Notes: generated by a model not told the origin, from the letters alone. Shown: positions 32,786 to 41,576, counted from the first letter of the stretch. The stretch: DNA of 64,000 nt from Pseudomonas sp. FeN3W (GCA_030263805.2 CP136010.1:4045001-4109000); one strand, 5' to 3'. Translations and numbers: made by a program.

Positions 32786-33829
32786 ATGTCTCTAGGCAAA
32801 CGCTTTTCCTTCATTCCGCGTTTTGGCCGACTGGCCAGCGGCATCGGCCTTTCCCTCAGCCTGCTGGCCGGTACCCTGGCCGCGCCGCAGGCGGCTCATG
32901 CCGAGGGGCAGATCCGCATCGCCGAGCAGTTCGGCATCGTCTATCTGCTGCTCAACGTGGTGCGTGACCAGCAACTGATCGAGAAGCACGGCAAGGCCGA
33001 CGGCCTGGAGATCAAGGTGGAGTGGCAACAGCTGTCCGGCGGCGCGGCGATCAACGATGCGCTGCTGTCCGGCGCCATCGACATCGCCGGTGCCGGCATC
33101 GGCCCGCTGCTGACCGTGTGGGACCGCACTCAGGGCCGGCAGAACGTCAAGGGTGTGGCCTCGCTGGGCAACTTCCCCTACTACCTGGTGAGCAACAACC
33201 CCAACGTCAAGACCATCGCCGACTTCACCGAAAAGGACCGCATCGCCGTGCCGGCGGTGGGCGTGTCGGTGCAGTCGCGCTTCCTCCAGTACGCCGCGGC
33301 CAAGCAGTGGGGCGACGACCAGTACGACCGCCTGGACAAGTACACCGTGGCCCTGCCGCATCCGGATGCCACCGCCTCGCTGCTGTCCGGCGGTACCGAG
33401 CTGACCGGGCATTTCGCCAATCCGCCGTTCCAGAACCAGGCGCTGAAAAATCCGAACGTGCATGTGGTGCTCGACACCTACGAGCTGCTCGGCCCTAACT
33501 CGCCGACCGTGCTCTATGCCACCGAGAAATTCCGCAAGGACAACCCCAAGACTTACAAGGCCTTCGTCGCCGCGCTGGCCGAGGCAGCCGAGTTCGCCCA
33601 GCACGACAAGGCCGCGGCAGCCGACACCTACATCCGCGTGACCGGGGCGAAGATCAGCCGTGAGGACCTGCTGAAGATCATCGACAACGAGCAGTTCCAG
33701 TTCAGCGTGACGCCGACCAACACCTACCCCTTGGCCGAGTTCCTCCAGCGCGTGGGGGCGATCAAGCACAAGCCGGCTTCCTGGCAGGACTATTTCTTCG
33801 AAGATGCCGCCATCGGCCAGGGAAGCTGA
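32786..33829 (+). CDS. Sulfonate/taurine-type ABC binding protein, copy 1
   Basis: This 347-residue periplasmic NMT1/SsuA-type protein has a long signal peptide (about 1-40, SLSLLAGTLAAPQAAHA). The mature start GQIRIAEQFGIVYLLLNVVRDQQLIEKHGK is followed by VEWQQLSGGAAINDALLSGAIDIAGAGIGPLLTVWDRT. It lies in an operon with the ATPase (3 bases) and the permease. A second, clearly homologous binding protein is encoded at 35696. I preferred the ATG at 32786 because it opens the signal peptide. Confidence 0.88.
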   Translation: MSLGKRFSFIPRFGRLASGIGLSLSLLAGTLAAPQAAHAEGQIRIAEQFGIVYLLLNVVRDQQLIEKHGKADGLEIKVEWQQLSGGAAINDALLSGAIDIAGAGIGPLLTVWDRTQGRQNVKGVASLGNFPYYLVSNNPNVKTIADFTEKDRIAVPAVGVSVQSRFLQYAAAKQWGDDQYDRLDKYTVALPHPDATASLLSGGTELTGHFANPPFQNQALKNPNVHVVLDTYELLGPNSPTVLYATEKFRKDNPKTYKAFVAALAEAAEFAQHDKAAAADTYIRVTGAKISREDLLKIIDNEQFQFSVTPTNTYPLAEFLQRVGAIKHKPASWQDYFFEDAAIGQGS

Positions 33830-33832
33830 ACC

Positions 33833-34708
33833 ATGAATGCCTTACTGCAAGGCCACACGGCCAGCATCGCGCAACAGCACACCAATGCCTTCGACACCCT
33901 GCTGCAGGTGGAGCAGGTCAGCCTCGAATACCGCACCCCGCAGCGCGTGGTGCGCGCCACCCACGAAGTCAGCTTCGAGGTGGATCGTGCCGATCGCTTC
34001 GTGCTGCTTGGCCCTTCGGGGTGCGGCAAGTCCACGCTGCTCAAGGCGGTGGCCGGCTTCATCGAGCCGGTCGGCGGCAGCATCCGCCTGGATGGCGCCG
34101 AGGTGCGCGAGCCGGGCCCGGATCGCATCGTGGTGTTTCAGGAGTTCGACCAGTTGCCGCCATGGAAGACGGTCAAGCAGAACGTCATGTTCCCGCTGCT
34201 GGCCTCACGCACCCTGGGCCGCCGCGATGCCGAAGAGCGGGCGCTGCACTACCTGGAGAAGGTCGGCCTGGCCGCCTTCGCCGATGCCTATCCACACACC
34301 CTGTCCGGCGGCATGAAGGCACGCGTGGCGATTGCCCGTGCGCTGGCCATGCAACCGAAGATCCTGTTGATGGACGAGCCCTTCGCCGCGCTCGATGCAC
34401 TGACCCGCCGCAAGATGCAGGAGGAGTTGCTGCAGTTGTGGGAGGAGGTGCGCTTCACCCTGCTGTTCGTCACCCACTCCATCGAGGAGGCGCTGATCGT
34501 CGGCAACCGCATTCTGCTGCTGTCGCCGCATCCGGGGCGGGTTCGGGCGGAGGTGGGCAGTCACCAGTTCGATCTGCACAGCCTGGGCGGCGCGGCGTTC
34601 CAGCAAACCGCTCAACGCATTCATCGCCTGTTGTTCGACGAAGACAGCGAGGAGGGCGCCCGCGCCGCTGCCGAGCTGGGTTTCCATGACATCCGCATCG
34701 CCTACTGA
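33833..34708 (+). CDS. Sulfonate/taurine-type ABC importer ATPase
   Basis: This 291-residue ATPase of the SsuB/TauB type has Walker A GPSGCGKSTLLKAVAGF (about 62-78), Q-loop VFQEFDQLPPWKTVKQNVMFPL, signature LSGGMKARVAIARALA and Walker B ILLMDEPFAALDALTRRKMQ. It starts three bases after the first binding-protein gene. The N-terminus has about 25 extra residues before the ABC core. It should power the permease encoded next. Confidence 0.92.
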   Translation: MNALLQGHTASIAQQHTNAFDTLLQVEQVSLEYRTPQRVVRATHEVSFEVDRADRFVLLGPSGCGKSTLLKAVAGFIEPVGGSIRLDGAEVREPGPDRIVVFQEFDQLPPWKTVKQNVMFPLLASRTLGRRDAEERALHYLEKVGLAAFADAYPHTLSGGMKARVAIARALAMQPKILLMDEPFAALDALTRRKMQEELLQLWEEVRFTLLFVTHSIEEALIVGNRILLLSPHPGRVRAEVGSHQFDLHSLGGAAFQQTAQRIHRLLFDEDSEEGARAAAELGFHDIRIAY

Positions 34709-34720
34709 GGAGCGTGCACC

Positions 34721-35587
34721 ATGAGCCTTTCCCCCGCACGGCGTGAGGATTACGAGATTCCCCTGCAGCCTCTGCCCGATCTCAAGCTGGAGCGCGAGCT
34801 GCCGCTGGTGCAGCGGCTGTGGCAACAGGGCTGGCTGCGCAAGGCCCTGATCCTGATCGCCCTGGCGCTGATCTGGGAACTAGCGGCGCGTTACCAGGGC
34901 AATGACCTGCTGCTGCCCAGTTTCCTGCAGACGGCCAGGGCCTTCTTCGAGGGCATCGGCAGCGGCGAGCTGCTGGAGAAGGTGGCGATTTCCCTGTCGG
35001 TGCTGGTCAAGGGTTATCTGGTCGGTATCGCCCTGGCCTTTGCGCTGACCACCCTGGCGGTGTCGACCCAGCTGGGGCGCGATCTGCTGTCCACCCTGAC
35101 CTCGATGTTCAACCCATTGCCGGCCATCGCGCTGTTGCCGCTGTCGCTGCTGTGGTTCGGCCTGGGCGAAAACAGCCTGATCTTCGTGCTGGTGCACTCG
35201 GTGCTCTGGGCGCTGGCGCTGAACACCTATGCCGGCTTTCTCGGCGTCTCGGAAACCCAGCGCATGGCTGGGCGCAACTATGGCCTCAAGGGCTTGCGCT
35301 TCGTGCTGTTCATCCTGATTCCCGCGGCGCTGCCGTCGATCCTCGCCGGGCTGAAGATCGGCTGGGCCTTCGCCTGGCGCACCCTGATCGCCGCCGAGCT
35401 GGTGTTCGGCGCCTCCAGCGGCAAGGGCGGCCTTGGCTGGTACATCTTCCAGAACCGCAACGAGCTGTACACCGACAAGGTCTTCGCCGGTCTTGCCGCG
35501 GTGATCCTCATCGGCCTGCTGGTGGAGAACCTGGTGTTCGCCACGGTCGAGCGGCTGACCGTCAAGCGCTGGGGGATGCAGCGATAA
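34721..35587 (+). CDS. Sulfonate/taurine-type ABC importer permease
   Basis: This 288-residue SsuC/TauC-like permease has about six membrane helices and the EAA-type loop AGRNYGLKGLRFVLFILIPAALPSILAGLKIGWAFAWRTLIAAELVFG. A charged N-terminal stretch (about 1-40) precedes the first helix. It ends the ATPase-permease pair and is followed, after 108 bases, by the second binding-protein gene. Confidence 0.92.
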   Translation: MSLSPARREDYEIPLQPLPDLKLERELPLVQRLWQQGWLRKALILIALALIWELAARYQGNDLLLPSFLQTARAFFEGIGSGELLEKVAISLSVLVKGYLVGIALAFALTTLAVSTQLGRDLLSTLTSMFNPLPAIALLPLSLLWFGLGENSLIFVLVHSVLWALALNTYAGFLGVSETQRMAGRNYGLKGLRFVLFILIPAALPSILAGLKIGWAFAWRTLIAAELVFGASSGKGGLGWYIFQNRNELYTDKVFAGLAAVILIGLLVENLVFATVERLTVKRWGMQR

Positions 35588-35695
35588 GACGCTGCATTCG
35601 CCGCGCCGGGTGAGCGCGATCCGCCTATTCGATTCGAACCACAACCACACACTTAACCGCCTGGCCGGCCAAGGTCAGGTACACAGGAGCGTCCC

Positions 35696-36700
35696 ATGAA
35701 AAAATCCCCTCTCGCCGCAGCCGTTGCGCTGCTCGGCACCCTCGCGCTGCCGCTGGTGGCCCAGGCCGAAGGGCAGATCAGCATCGCCCAGCAGTTCGGC
35801 ATCGGTTACCTGGTGCTGCACGTGGTCAAGGACCAGCAACTGATCGAGAAGCACGCCAAGGCCCAGGGCCTGGACGAGATCGAGGTCGAATGGCGCACCA
35901 TCTCCGGCGCCACCGCGATGAACGAAGCGCTGCTGGCCGGCGCCATCGACGTGGTTTCTGCCGGTGTGCCGCCGATGCTGACCGTCTGGGATCGCACCCA
36001 TGGTCGGCAGAACGTCAAGGCAGTGGCGGCGCTCGGCTCGCTGCCCGGCTACCTGCTGAGCAATCGCGAAGAGGTGAAGACGCTGGATGACCTGTCCGAG
36101 AAGGACCGCATCGCCGTGCCTGCCGCCGGTGTCGGCTTCCAATCGCGCACCCTGCAGATCGAGACGGCCAAACGCTACGGCAATGACGATTTCCAGCGCT
36201 TCGACAAGATTTCCGTCAGCCTGCCGCACCCGGACGCCACCGCCGCGCTGACCAAAGGTGGCTCGGAAATCACCGCGCACTTCTCCAGCCCGCCGTTCCA
36301 GTACCAGGCGCTGGAGAACCCCAAGGTGCACAAGCTGATCAGCAGCTACGACATCCTCGGTGGCCAGGCCACGTTCAACGTGCTCTACGCCACCGAGAAA
36401 TTCCACGACCAGAACCCGAAGACCTACAAGGCCTTCTACGACGCGCTGGTGGAAGCCGAGCAGATCATCAAGGCGGACAAGGCCGCAGCGGCCGAGACCT
36501 ACATCCGCGTGGAGAACTCCAAGCTGCCGCTGGACTTCGTGAAGAAGATCATCGACGACCCGGAGAACGACTTCACCGTGTCACCGCAGCGCACCTTCAT
36601 CTACGCCGAGAAACTGCATGAGCTGGGTGTGCTGAAGAACAAGGCCGACTCCTGGAAGGACTACTTCTTCGAGGAAGCCTACGCCAACCCGGGCAGTTGA
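35696..36700 (+). CDS. Sulfonate/taurine-type ABC binding protein, copy 2
   Basis: This 334-residue paralogue of the protein at 32786 shares the whole layout: signal peptide (LLGTLALPLVAQA), GQISIAQQFGIGYLVLHVVKDQQLIEKHAK, ISGATAMNEALLAGAIDVVSAGVPPMLTVWDRTHGRQNVKAVAALG and the C-terminal SWKDYFFEEAY. The two differ enough to bind different ligands through one shared permease. It has its own GAG-rich ribosome site and may have its own promoter in the 108-base gap. Confidence 0.88.
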   Translation: MKKSPLAAAVALLGTLALPLVAQAEGQISIAQQFGIGYLVLHVVKDQQLIEKHAKAQGLDEIEVEWRTISGATAMNEALLAGAIDVVSAGVPPMLTVWDRTHGRQNVKAVAALGSLPGYLLSNREEVKTLDDLSEKDRIAVPAAGVGFQSRTLQIETAKRYGNDDFQRFDKISVSLPHPDATAALTKGGSEITAHFSSPPFQYQALENPKVHKLISSYDILGGQATFNVLYATEKFHDQNPKTYKAFYDALVEAEQIIKADKAAAAETYIRVENSKLPLDFVKKIIDDPENDFTVSPQRTFIYAEKLHELGVLKNKADSWKDYFFEEAYANPGS

Positions 36701-36721
36701 TCGCCCGCCATGCGCGTTCTC

Positions 36722-36851
36722 CGTAGGGCGGATGACGCTCTTTTCATCCGCCACTGGCTGACTCGGCGCCTCGGTGGATGGAAAAAGCGCCATCCACCCT
36801 ACGATCTGGCCCGCCATAACGGTGGATCGATGAAGCGTGATCCATCCTACG
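36722..36851. repeat. Cluster of three palindromic GGTGGAT/ATCCACC repeat units
   Basis: Three units lie in tandem. One is GTAGGGCGGATGACGC with ATCCGCC (36722-36751), the second GGTGGATGG with CCATCCACCCTACG (36773-36803), and the third GGTGGATCG with GATCCATCCTACG (36821-36851). Each can form a hairpin around an AAAGCG-like loop. They match the element at 28371-28452 and mark dispersed genomic repeats close to a rearrangement. Confidence 0.7.
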
Positions 36852-36872
36852 TACTGATTGGTGACCCATTTC

Positions 36873-37226
36873 ATGCCCTACAGCTATCTGTCCCACCTCT
36901 ACTGCCCCAAGACCGACGAGCGCCATGATGCCGAGCGCATCCAGCAGCTCAGCGCGGTCGGCGCGCCGCTGCTGGTCGCCTATGACCTGGACGGTCTGAA
37001 ACGAAGCTGGAGACCCCGCGACCTCATCGGCCGCGAGGCCAACCTGTGGCGCTACCATGAACTGCTGCCGGTGCGGGATGCGAGCAACGTGGTCAGCCTC
37101 GGCGAGGGCTTCACGCCATTGTTCGCCACGCCGCGCATCGGCCGCGACCTGGGTATCGACGATCTCTGGCTGAAGGACGAGGGCATCATCCCCACCGGCT
37201 CGTTCAAGGCCCGTGGCGCCGCCGTT
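36873..37226 (+). pseudogene. Threonine-synthase-like PLP enzyme, N-terminal fragment
   Basis: The frame from the ATG at 36873 encodes MPYSYLSHLYCPKT, LGEGFTPLFATPRIGRDLGIDDLWLKDEGIIPTGSFKARGAAV, the N-terminal third of a threonine-synthase-family enzyme, including the PLP lysine in SFKARG. Homology ends abruptly at about 37226. The frame then runs through unrelated codons to 37334. About 270 residues of the usual protein are missing, so it cannot be active. The junction abuts a divergent MerR-type promoter region, pointing to a deletion or insertion. Confidence 0.8.
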
Positions 37227-37320
37227 GTAAGCTCGGCAAGCTGCTTCATCGTTGTTATCCGCATTGAGGAGTTGAAGGTCCTCTGCCCATCAGAGCGTTC
37301 TTCGAGGGACAGATGCGGCA

Positions 37321-37351
37321 ACCCTAAGATTTAACAGAACTTTAAGGTCAA
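37321..37351 (-). promoter_or_regulatory. Leftward MerR-type promoter with 19-bp spacer, gene lost
   Basis: Read leftward, -35 TTGACC (37346-37351) and -10 TAGGGT (37321-37326) are exactly 19 bases apart, with an imperfect dyad TTAAAG and GTTAAA between. The gene it once served is cut off within about 100 bases by the threonine-synthase fragment. Confidence 0.55.
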
Positions 37352-37411
37352 GCAGCTAGATCGATGAGATTGTTTCAAAGCGATAACGCGTCGAAGCAAG
37401 TACAAACGCCA

Positions 37412-37442
37412 TTGACATTAAAGTGAACTTTAAGATTAAGGT
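37412..37442 (+). promoter_or_regulatory. MerR-type promoter with 19-bp spacer upstream of the old-yellow-enzyme gene
   Basis: -35 TTGACA (37412-37417) and -10 TAAGGT (37437-37442) flank a 19-bp spacer holding the dyad TTAAAGT and ACTTTAA around GA. This is the architecture of MerR-family activated promoters, and the dyad resembles those of aldehyde/electrophile-sensing members. No MerR gene is adjacent. Confidence 0.75.
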
Positions 37443-37470
37443 CGCCGCTGGCTCAACCGAGGAAGCGTCC

Positions 37471-38736
37471 ATGACCCTGTTCGATCCCCTTGTCCTGCCC
37501 AATGGTTCGACTCTGCCCAACCGCATCGCCAAGGCGGCGATGGAAGAGAACATGGCGGACGCCGACCACGCCCCGTCAGAGCATCTGCTGCGCCTCTATC
37601 AGGCCTGGGCCGAGGGTGGCAGCGGCCTGCTGATCAGCGGCAACGTGATGGTCGACAGCCGCGCCATGACCGGGCCGGGTGGCGTGGTGCTGGAAGATGA
37701 GGCACAACTGGCAAGGTTCGAGCGTTGGGCACGCATCGGCCGGGCCAAGGGGGCGCAGTTCTGGCTGCAGATCAACCATCCCGGACGGCAGATGCAAGCC
37801 AACCTGGGCCAGCCGACTTGGGCGCCCTCGGCCGTTGAGCTGGAACTGGGCAACCTGTCCAAGCGCTTCGCCACGCCGCAGGCGATGACCGAGGCCGTGA
37901 TCGAGGACGTGATCGAACGCTTCGCCCGTAGCGCTCGCCTGGGTGAACGGGCCGGTTTTACCGGGGTGGAAATTCATGCCGCCCATGGCTATCTGCTCAG
38001 CCAGTTCCTCTCCCCGCTGACCAACCAGCGCAACGACCGATGGGGCGGCTCGCTGGACAACCGCGCGCGTCTGCTGCTGGAGATCGTCAAGGCGGTACGC
38101 GCCGTGGTCTCACCGCGCTTCGCCGTAGCGGTCAAGCTCAACTCGGCGGACTTCCAGCGCGGCGGCTTCAGCGCGGACGATGCACAGCAGGTGGTGTGCC
38201 TGCTCAATGAGCAGGATGTGGACCTCGTCGAACTGTCCGGCGGCAGCTACGAGGCGCCGGCCATGCAGGGCCAGGCACGCGACGGCCGCACCCTGGCACG
38301 TGAGGCCTACTTCCTGGAATTCGCCCGCGAGATCCGCGCGGTGGCGAGCATGCCGATCATGGTCACCGGCGGTATCCGCCGCGCACCGGTGGCGCAGGAC
38401 GTCCTGGCCAGCGGCATCGAGATGGTCGGCATCGGTACCGCCTTGGCCATCGACCCGAACCTGCCACGCGACTGGCAGCTCGGTCTCGGCAGCGCACCAC
38501 AACTGCCGCCGATCACCTGGAAGAACAAGATGCTGGCGTCGCTCGCCAATATGGCCGTGGTCAAGTATCAGCTGCGCAAACTCAGCCGGGGACGAGACAG
38601 CCAACCCGGCGTTTCACCGCTGTGGGCACTGCTGGTACAGCAAGTGGCCGATATATTCCGCACCCGGCAATATCGGCGTTGGATGGCGCAGCGCACGGTA
38701 AGCCGGGGGCAGAGCGTCAGCACCTCGCCATCCTGA
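37471..38736 (+). CDS. NADH:flavin oxidoreductase of the old yellow enzyme family
   Basis: This 421-residue FMN-dependent ene-reductase-like enzyme has a TIM barrel with LPNRIAKAAMEENMA near the N-terminus, FWLQINHPGRQ, the active-site pair in GVEIHAAHGYLLSQFLSPLTNQRNDRWGGSLDNRARLLLEIV and the FMN-phosphate loop IMVTGGIRR. The ATG at 37471 has GAGGAAG seven bases upstream and lies 28 bases after the MerR-type -10. It probably reduces activated alkenes or quinones formed under electrophile stress; this is a family inference. Confidence 0.88.
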   Translation: MTLFDPLVLPNGSTLPNRIAKAAMEENMADADHAPSEHLLRLYQAWAEGGSGLLISGNVMVDSRAMTGPGGVVLEDEAQLARFERWARIGRAKGAQFWLQINHPGRQMQANLGQPTWAPSAVELELGNLSKRFATPQAMTEAVIEDVIERFARSARLGERAGFTGVEIHAAHGYLLSQFLSPLTNQRNDRWGGSLDNRARLLLEIVKAVRAVVSPRFAVAVKLNSADFQRGGFSADDAQQVVCLLNEQDVDLVELSGGSYEAPAMQGQARDGRTLAREAYFLEFAREIRAVASMPIMVTGGIRRAPVAQDVLASGIEMVGIGTALAIDPNLPRDWQLGLGSAPQLPPITWKNKMLASLANMAVVKYQLRKLSRGRDSQPGVSPLWALLVQQVADIFRTRQYRRWMAQRTVSRGQSVSTSPS

Positions 38737-39215
38737 GGCATCAAGAGATCGACCTTGGCGCTGGCAGTAGCCGCAGCCAGTGCCACGCGGCTGCCCGGGC
38801 TGTGGCTGATGGCCTCCAGCTGATTGGCCACGACCGCCGCACCGCTCAGCGGGCAAACTCGATCGACGTCGTCGATGCCCATGATGATGTCGCCGCCCAG
38901 GTCGAGCGACAGCGGCAACCTGCCGCTTTCGCCACATGGGGGAGGGGAGTGCTTATAAGGTATTGGGTTGCGGCGTAGCGATAGAGCTGTCCGATCGCAT
39001 TGGGATCAGATCGCCGCGGAATCGCTGCCAGTCGCACGCGTGCTCCGCTAGGAAGCACGCGTAGGCATCAAGATGCTTCATCAAACCTTTGCGGTCTCAA
39101 TGTCACATCTTGGATTGGTGACTTTGTCCAAGGCCCAGAGACTTGTAGTCCCGAGGCCCTCACTGCTTGATGTCCATAGGCTGGCAGACAAAGGGTGAAG
39201 GCCAATGCATGTGCC
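38737..39215. other. Intergenic region with no supported gene
   Basis: This 479-bp stretch lies between the old-yellow-enzyme gene and the converging ychF gene. A leftward frame near 38568-38918 contains GGDIIMGIDDVDRVCPLSG, which might be the tail of a lost gene, but half of it overlaps the oxidoreductase and I recognise no family. No RNA gene or terminator with a T-run was found. Confidence 0.4.
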
Positions 39216-40316
39216 CTATACGTTGAAGCGGAAGTGCATCACGTCGCCGTCCTTGACGATGTATTCCTTGCCTTCCAGGCGCCACTTGCCGGCTTCCTTG
39301 GCGCCAGCTTCGCCCTTGTACTGGATGAAGTCGTCATAGGCGATGACTTCGGCGCGGATGAAGCCTTTCTCGAAGTCGGTGTGGATCACGGCGGCGGCCT
39401 GCGGAGCCGTAGCGCCGATCTTGACGGTCCAGGCGCGAACTTCCTTGACCCCGGCGGTGAAGTAGGTCTGCAGGTTGAGCAGCTGGTAGCCGGCGCGGAT
39501 CACGCGGTTCAGGCCAGGCTCGTCCATGCCCATGGTCTCGAGGAACATCTGCATCTCTTCCAGATCGTCCAGTTCGGCGATCTCGGCCTCGATCTTGTTG
39601 CACACCGGCACGACGATGGCGCCTTCTTCCTCGGCGATGGCGTTGACCACGTCCAGGTGCGGGTTGTTCTCGAAGCCATCCTCGGCGACGTTGGCGATGT
39701 ACATCACCGGCTTGGTGGTCAGCAGGTGGAAGGTCTTGGCCAGGCGCTTTTCCTCGTCGCTGAAGTTCTTCAGCAGGCTGCGCGCCGGCTTGCCTTCGGT
39801 GAGATGCGGGATCAGCTTCTCCAGCAGCGCCTTCTGCGCCACCGCTTCCTTGTCGCCGCCCTTGGCGGTACGGGCGACACGCTGCAGCTGCTTCTCGCAG
39901 CTGTCGAGGTCGGCCATGATCAGCTCGAGGTCGATGATCTCGATGTCGCGCTTGGGATCGACGCTGTTGGCGACGTGAATGACGTTCTCGTCTTCGAAGC
40001 AGCGCACCACGTGGGCGATGGCGTCGGTTTCGCGAATGTTGGCGAGAAACTTGTTGCCCAGGCCTTCACCCTTCGAGGCGCCGGCGACCAGGCCGGCGAT
40101 ATCGACGAACTCCATGGTGGTCGGAATCACCCGCTCCGGCTTGACGATCGTCGCCAGCGCGTCGAGACGCGGATCGGGCATCGGTACGATGCCGCTGTTC
40201 GGCTCGATGGTGCAGAACGGGAAGTTCTCCGCCGCGATGCCGGATTTGGTCAGGGCGTTGAACAGGGTGGACTTGCCGACGTTGGGCAGACCGACGATGC
40301 CGCAGTTGAATCCCAT
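39216..40316 (-). CDS. ychF: Ribosome-associated ATPase/GTPase YchF
   Basis: This 366-residue Obg-family P-loop protein has G1 GLPNVGKSTLFNAL at the N-terminus, G3 DIAGLVAGASKGEGLGNKFL, the YchF-specific NVAED in place of NKxD, and a C-terminal TGS domain (LLNLQTYFTAGVKEVRAWTV to EGKEYIVKDGDVMHFRF). It binds ribosomes, hydrolyses ATP preferentially and modulates translation and oxidative stress. It lies 24 bases downstream of pth, the usual pairing. Confidence 0.96.
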   Translation of the reverse strand: MGFNCGIVGLPNVGKSTLFNALTKSGIAAENFPFCTIEPNSGIVPMPDPRLDALATIVKPERVIPTTMEFVDIAGLVAGASKGEGLGNKFLANIRETDAIAHVVRCFEDENVIHVANSVDPKRDIEIIDLELIMADLDSCEKQLQRVARTAKGGDKEAVAQKALLEKLIPHLTEGKPARSLLKNFSDEEKRLAKTFHLLTTKPVMYIANVAEDGFENNPHLDVVNAIAEEEGAIVVPVCNKIEAEIAELDDLEEMQMFLETMGMDEPGLNRVIRAGYQLLNLQTYFTAGVKEVRAWTVKIGATAPQAAAVIHTDFEKGFIRAEVIAYDDFIQYKGEAGAKEAGKWRLEGKEYIVKDGDVMHFRFNV

Positions 40317-40340
40317 GGTGATCTTGCCTCGGAGTTAGGT

Positions 40341-40925
40341 TCAGGCCTTCTGGCTGTGCAGGCGCTGCATCGCACGGGTCCAGTCGCCGGCCAGGATTTC
40401 CGGCACGACGTCGAGCGCGAAGTCGATGCTGGCGTCGAGCTTTTCGCGCTCGGCCTGCGGTGCACGACCCAGGACATAGCCGCTGACCAGGCTGGCGTGG
40501 CCAGGATGGCCGATACCCAGGCGCAGGCGATGAAAGCCGTTCTGATTGCCGAGCTTGGCGATGATGTCGCGCAGCCCGTTGTGTCCGCCATGACCGCCGC
40601 CCTGCTTGAGCTTGGCGACGCCGGGCGGCATGTCGAGTTCATCATGGGCGACCAGGATGGACTCGGGGGGAATTCGGAAAAAACCGGCCAGTGCCGCCAC
40701 CGCCTGACCGCTGCGGTTCATGTAGGTAGTGGGGATGAGCAGGCGGATGTCTTCGCCCTGATGGCTGAACTTGCCGACTAGGCCGAAGTACTTTCGATCA
40801 TTGCTGAGCGAGACGCCCTCGCGGGCAGCCAGGCGCTCAACGAAAAGGGCCCCCGCGTTGTGCCGGGTCTGGTCGTATTCAGGGCCTGGATTTCCCAGGC
40901 CGACGATCAGTTTTACGGCAGTCAC
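40341..40925 (-). CDS. pth: Peptidyl-tRNA hydrolase
   Basis: This 194-residue enzyme recycles peptidyl-tRNA. It has LIVGLGNPGPEYDQTRHNAGALFVERL with catalytic His22, the Asn-containing TTYMNRSGQAVAALAGFF and the Asp in VAHDELDMPPGVAKLKQGGGHGGHNGLRDI. The length is canonical. It lies between rplY and ychF in a leftward translation cluster. Confidence 0.96.
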   Translation of the reverse strand: MTAVKLIVGLGNPGPEYDQTRHNAGALFVERLAAREGVSLSNDRKYFGLVGKFSHQGEDIRLLIPTTYMNRSGQAVAALAGFFRIPPESILVAHDELDMPPGVAKLKQGGGHGGHNGLRDIIAKLGNQNGFHRLRLGIGHPGHASLVSGYVLGRAPQAEREKLDASIDFALDVVPEILAGDWTRAMQRLHSQKA

Positions 40926-40958
40926 GACGGGGGCCTCTTCTTCGACTATGCGAGTGGA

Positions 40959-41576
40959 TTACTCGGCAGCGTCTTCTTCTTTCGGAGCGTCTTCCTTGCT
41001 CACGCGCGGTGCGTGAACGTTGGCAACCGGCAGGTCGCTGCCGTGGGCCAGGGCGACCAGCTCAACGCCTTTCGGCAGCTTGAGGTCGGTCATGTGCAGG
41101 ACCTGGCCGACTTCGACCTTGGCCATGTCGACTTCGATGAATTCCGGCAGGTCTTGCGGCAGGCAGGACACTTCGACTTCGTTGAGGTTGTGCAGGATCT
41201 CGCCGCCTTGCTGCTTCACGCCAACCGAGGTTTCCTGGTTGATGAAGTGCAGGGGTACGGTAGCGGTCAGCTTGTGGCCGGCAACGACGCGCACGAAGTC
41301 GGCATGCAGGACGAAGCTCTTGGCCGGATGGCGCTGCAGGGCCTTGATCAGAACGGATTCGGTCTGGCCGTCAACGTTCATGCTCAGCACGTGGCTGAAA
41401 GAGGCTTCGTTTTCCAGCAGCTTGGCCAGATCTTTGGCCAGGATGCTGATGGACTGCGGGGCCTTGTCGCCACCATAGATGACGGCCGGAACCAGGGCAG
41501 CGTTACGACGCAGGCGGCGGCTCGCACCTTTCCCCAGGTCGGAACGCACTTGGGCATTCAGGGTGAAATCGGTCAT
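40959..41576 (-). CDS. rplY: 50S ribosomal protein L25 with CTC-type C-terminal domain
   Basis: This 205-residue long-form L25 (general stress protein Ctc) binds 5S rRNA through its N-terminal domain (LNAQVRSDLGKGASRRLRRNAALVPAVIYGG). The C-terminal beta domain (about 95-190) carries FIEVDMAKVEVGQVLHMTDLKLPKGVELVAL. The acidic tail is typical of the genus. It is 33 bases upstream of pth and 119 bases downstream of prs. Confidence 0.96.
   Translation of the reverse strand: MTDFTLNAQVRSDLGKGASRRLRRNAALVPAVIYGGDKAPQSISILAKDLAKLLENEASFSHVLSMNVDGQTESVLIKALQRHPAKSFVLHADFVRVVAGHKLTATVPLHFINQETSVGVKQQGGEILHNLNEVEVSCLPQDLPEFIEVDMAKVEVGQVLHMTDLKLPKGVELVALAHGSDLPVANVHAPRVSKEDAPKEEDAAE

Noticed and set aside
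38568..38918. Leftward frame with GGDIIMGIDDVDRVCPLSG
   Set aside because: About half overlaps the old-yellow-enzyme gene, there is no ribosome site, and I could not match it to a family. It is kept only as a possible remnant.
39195..40781. Rightward frame of about 530 codons opposite ychF and pth
   Set aside because: It spans two well-conserved genes on the other strand and has no recognisable sequence.
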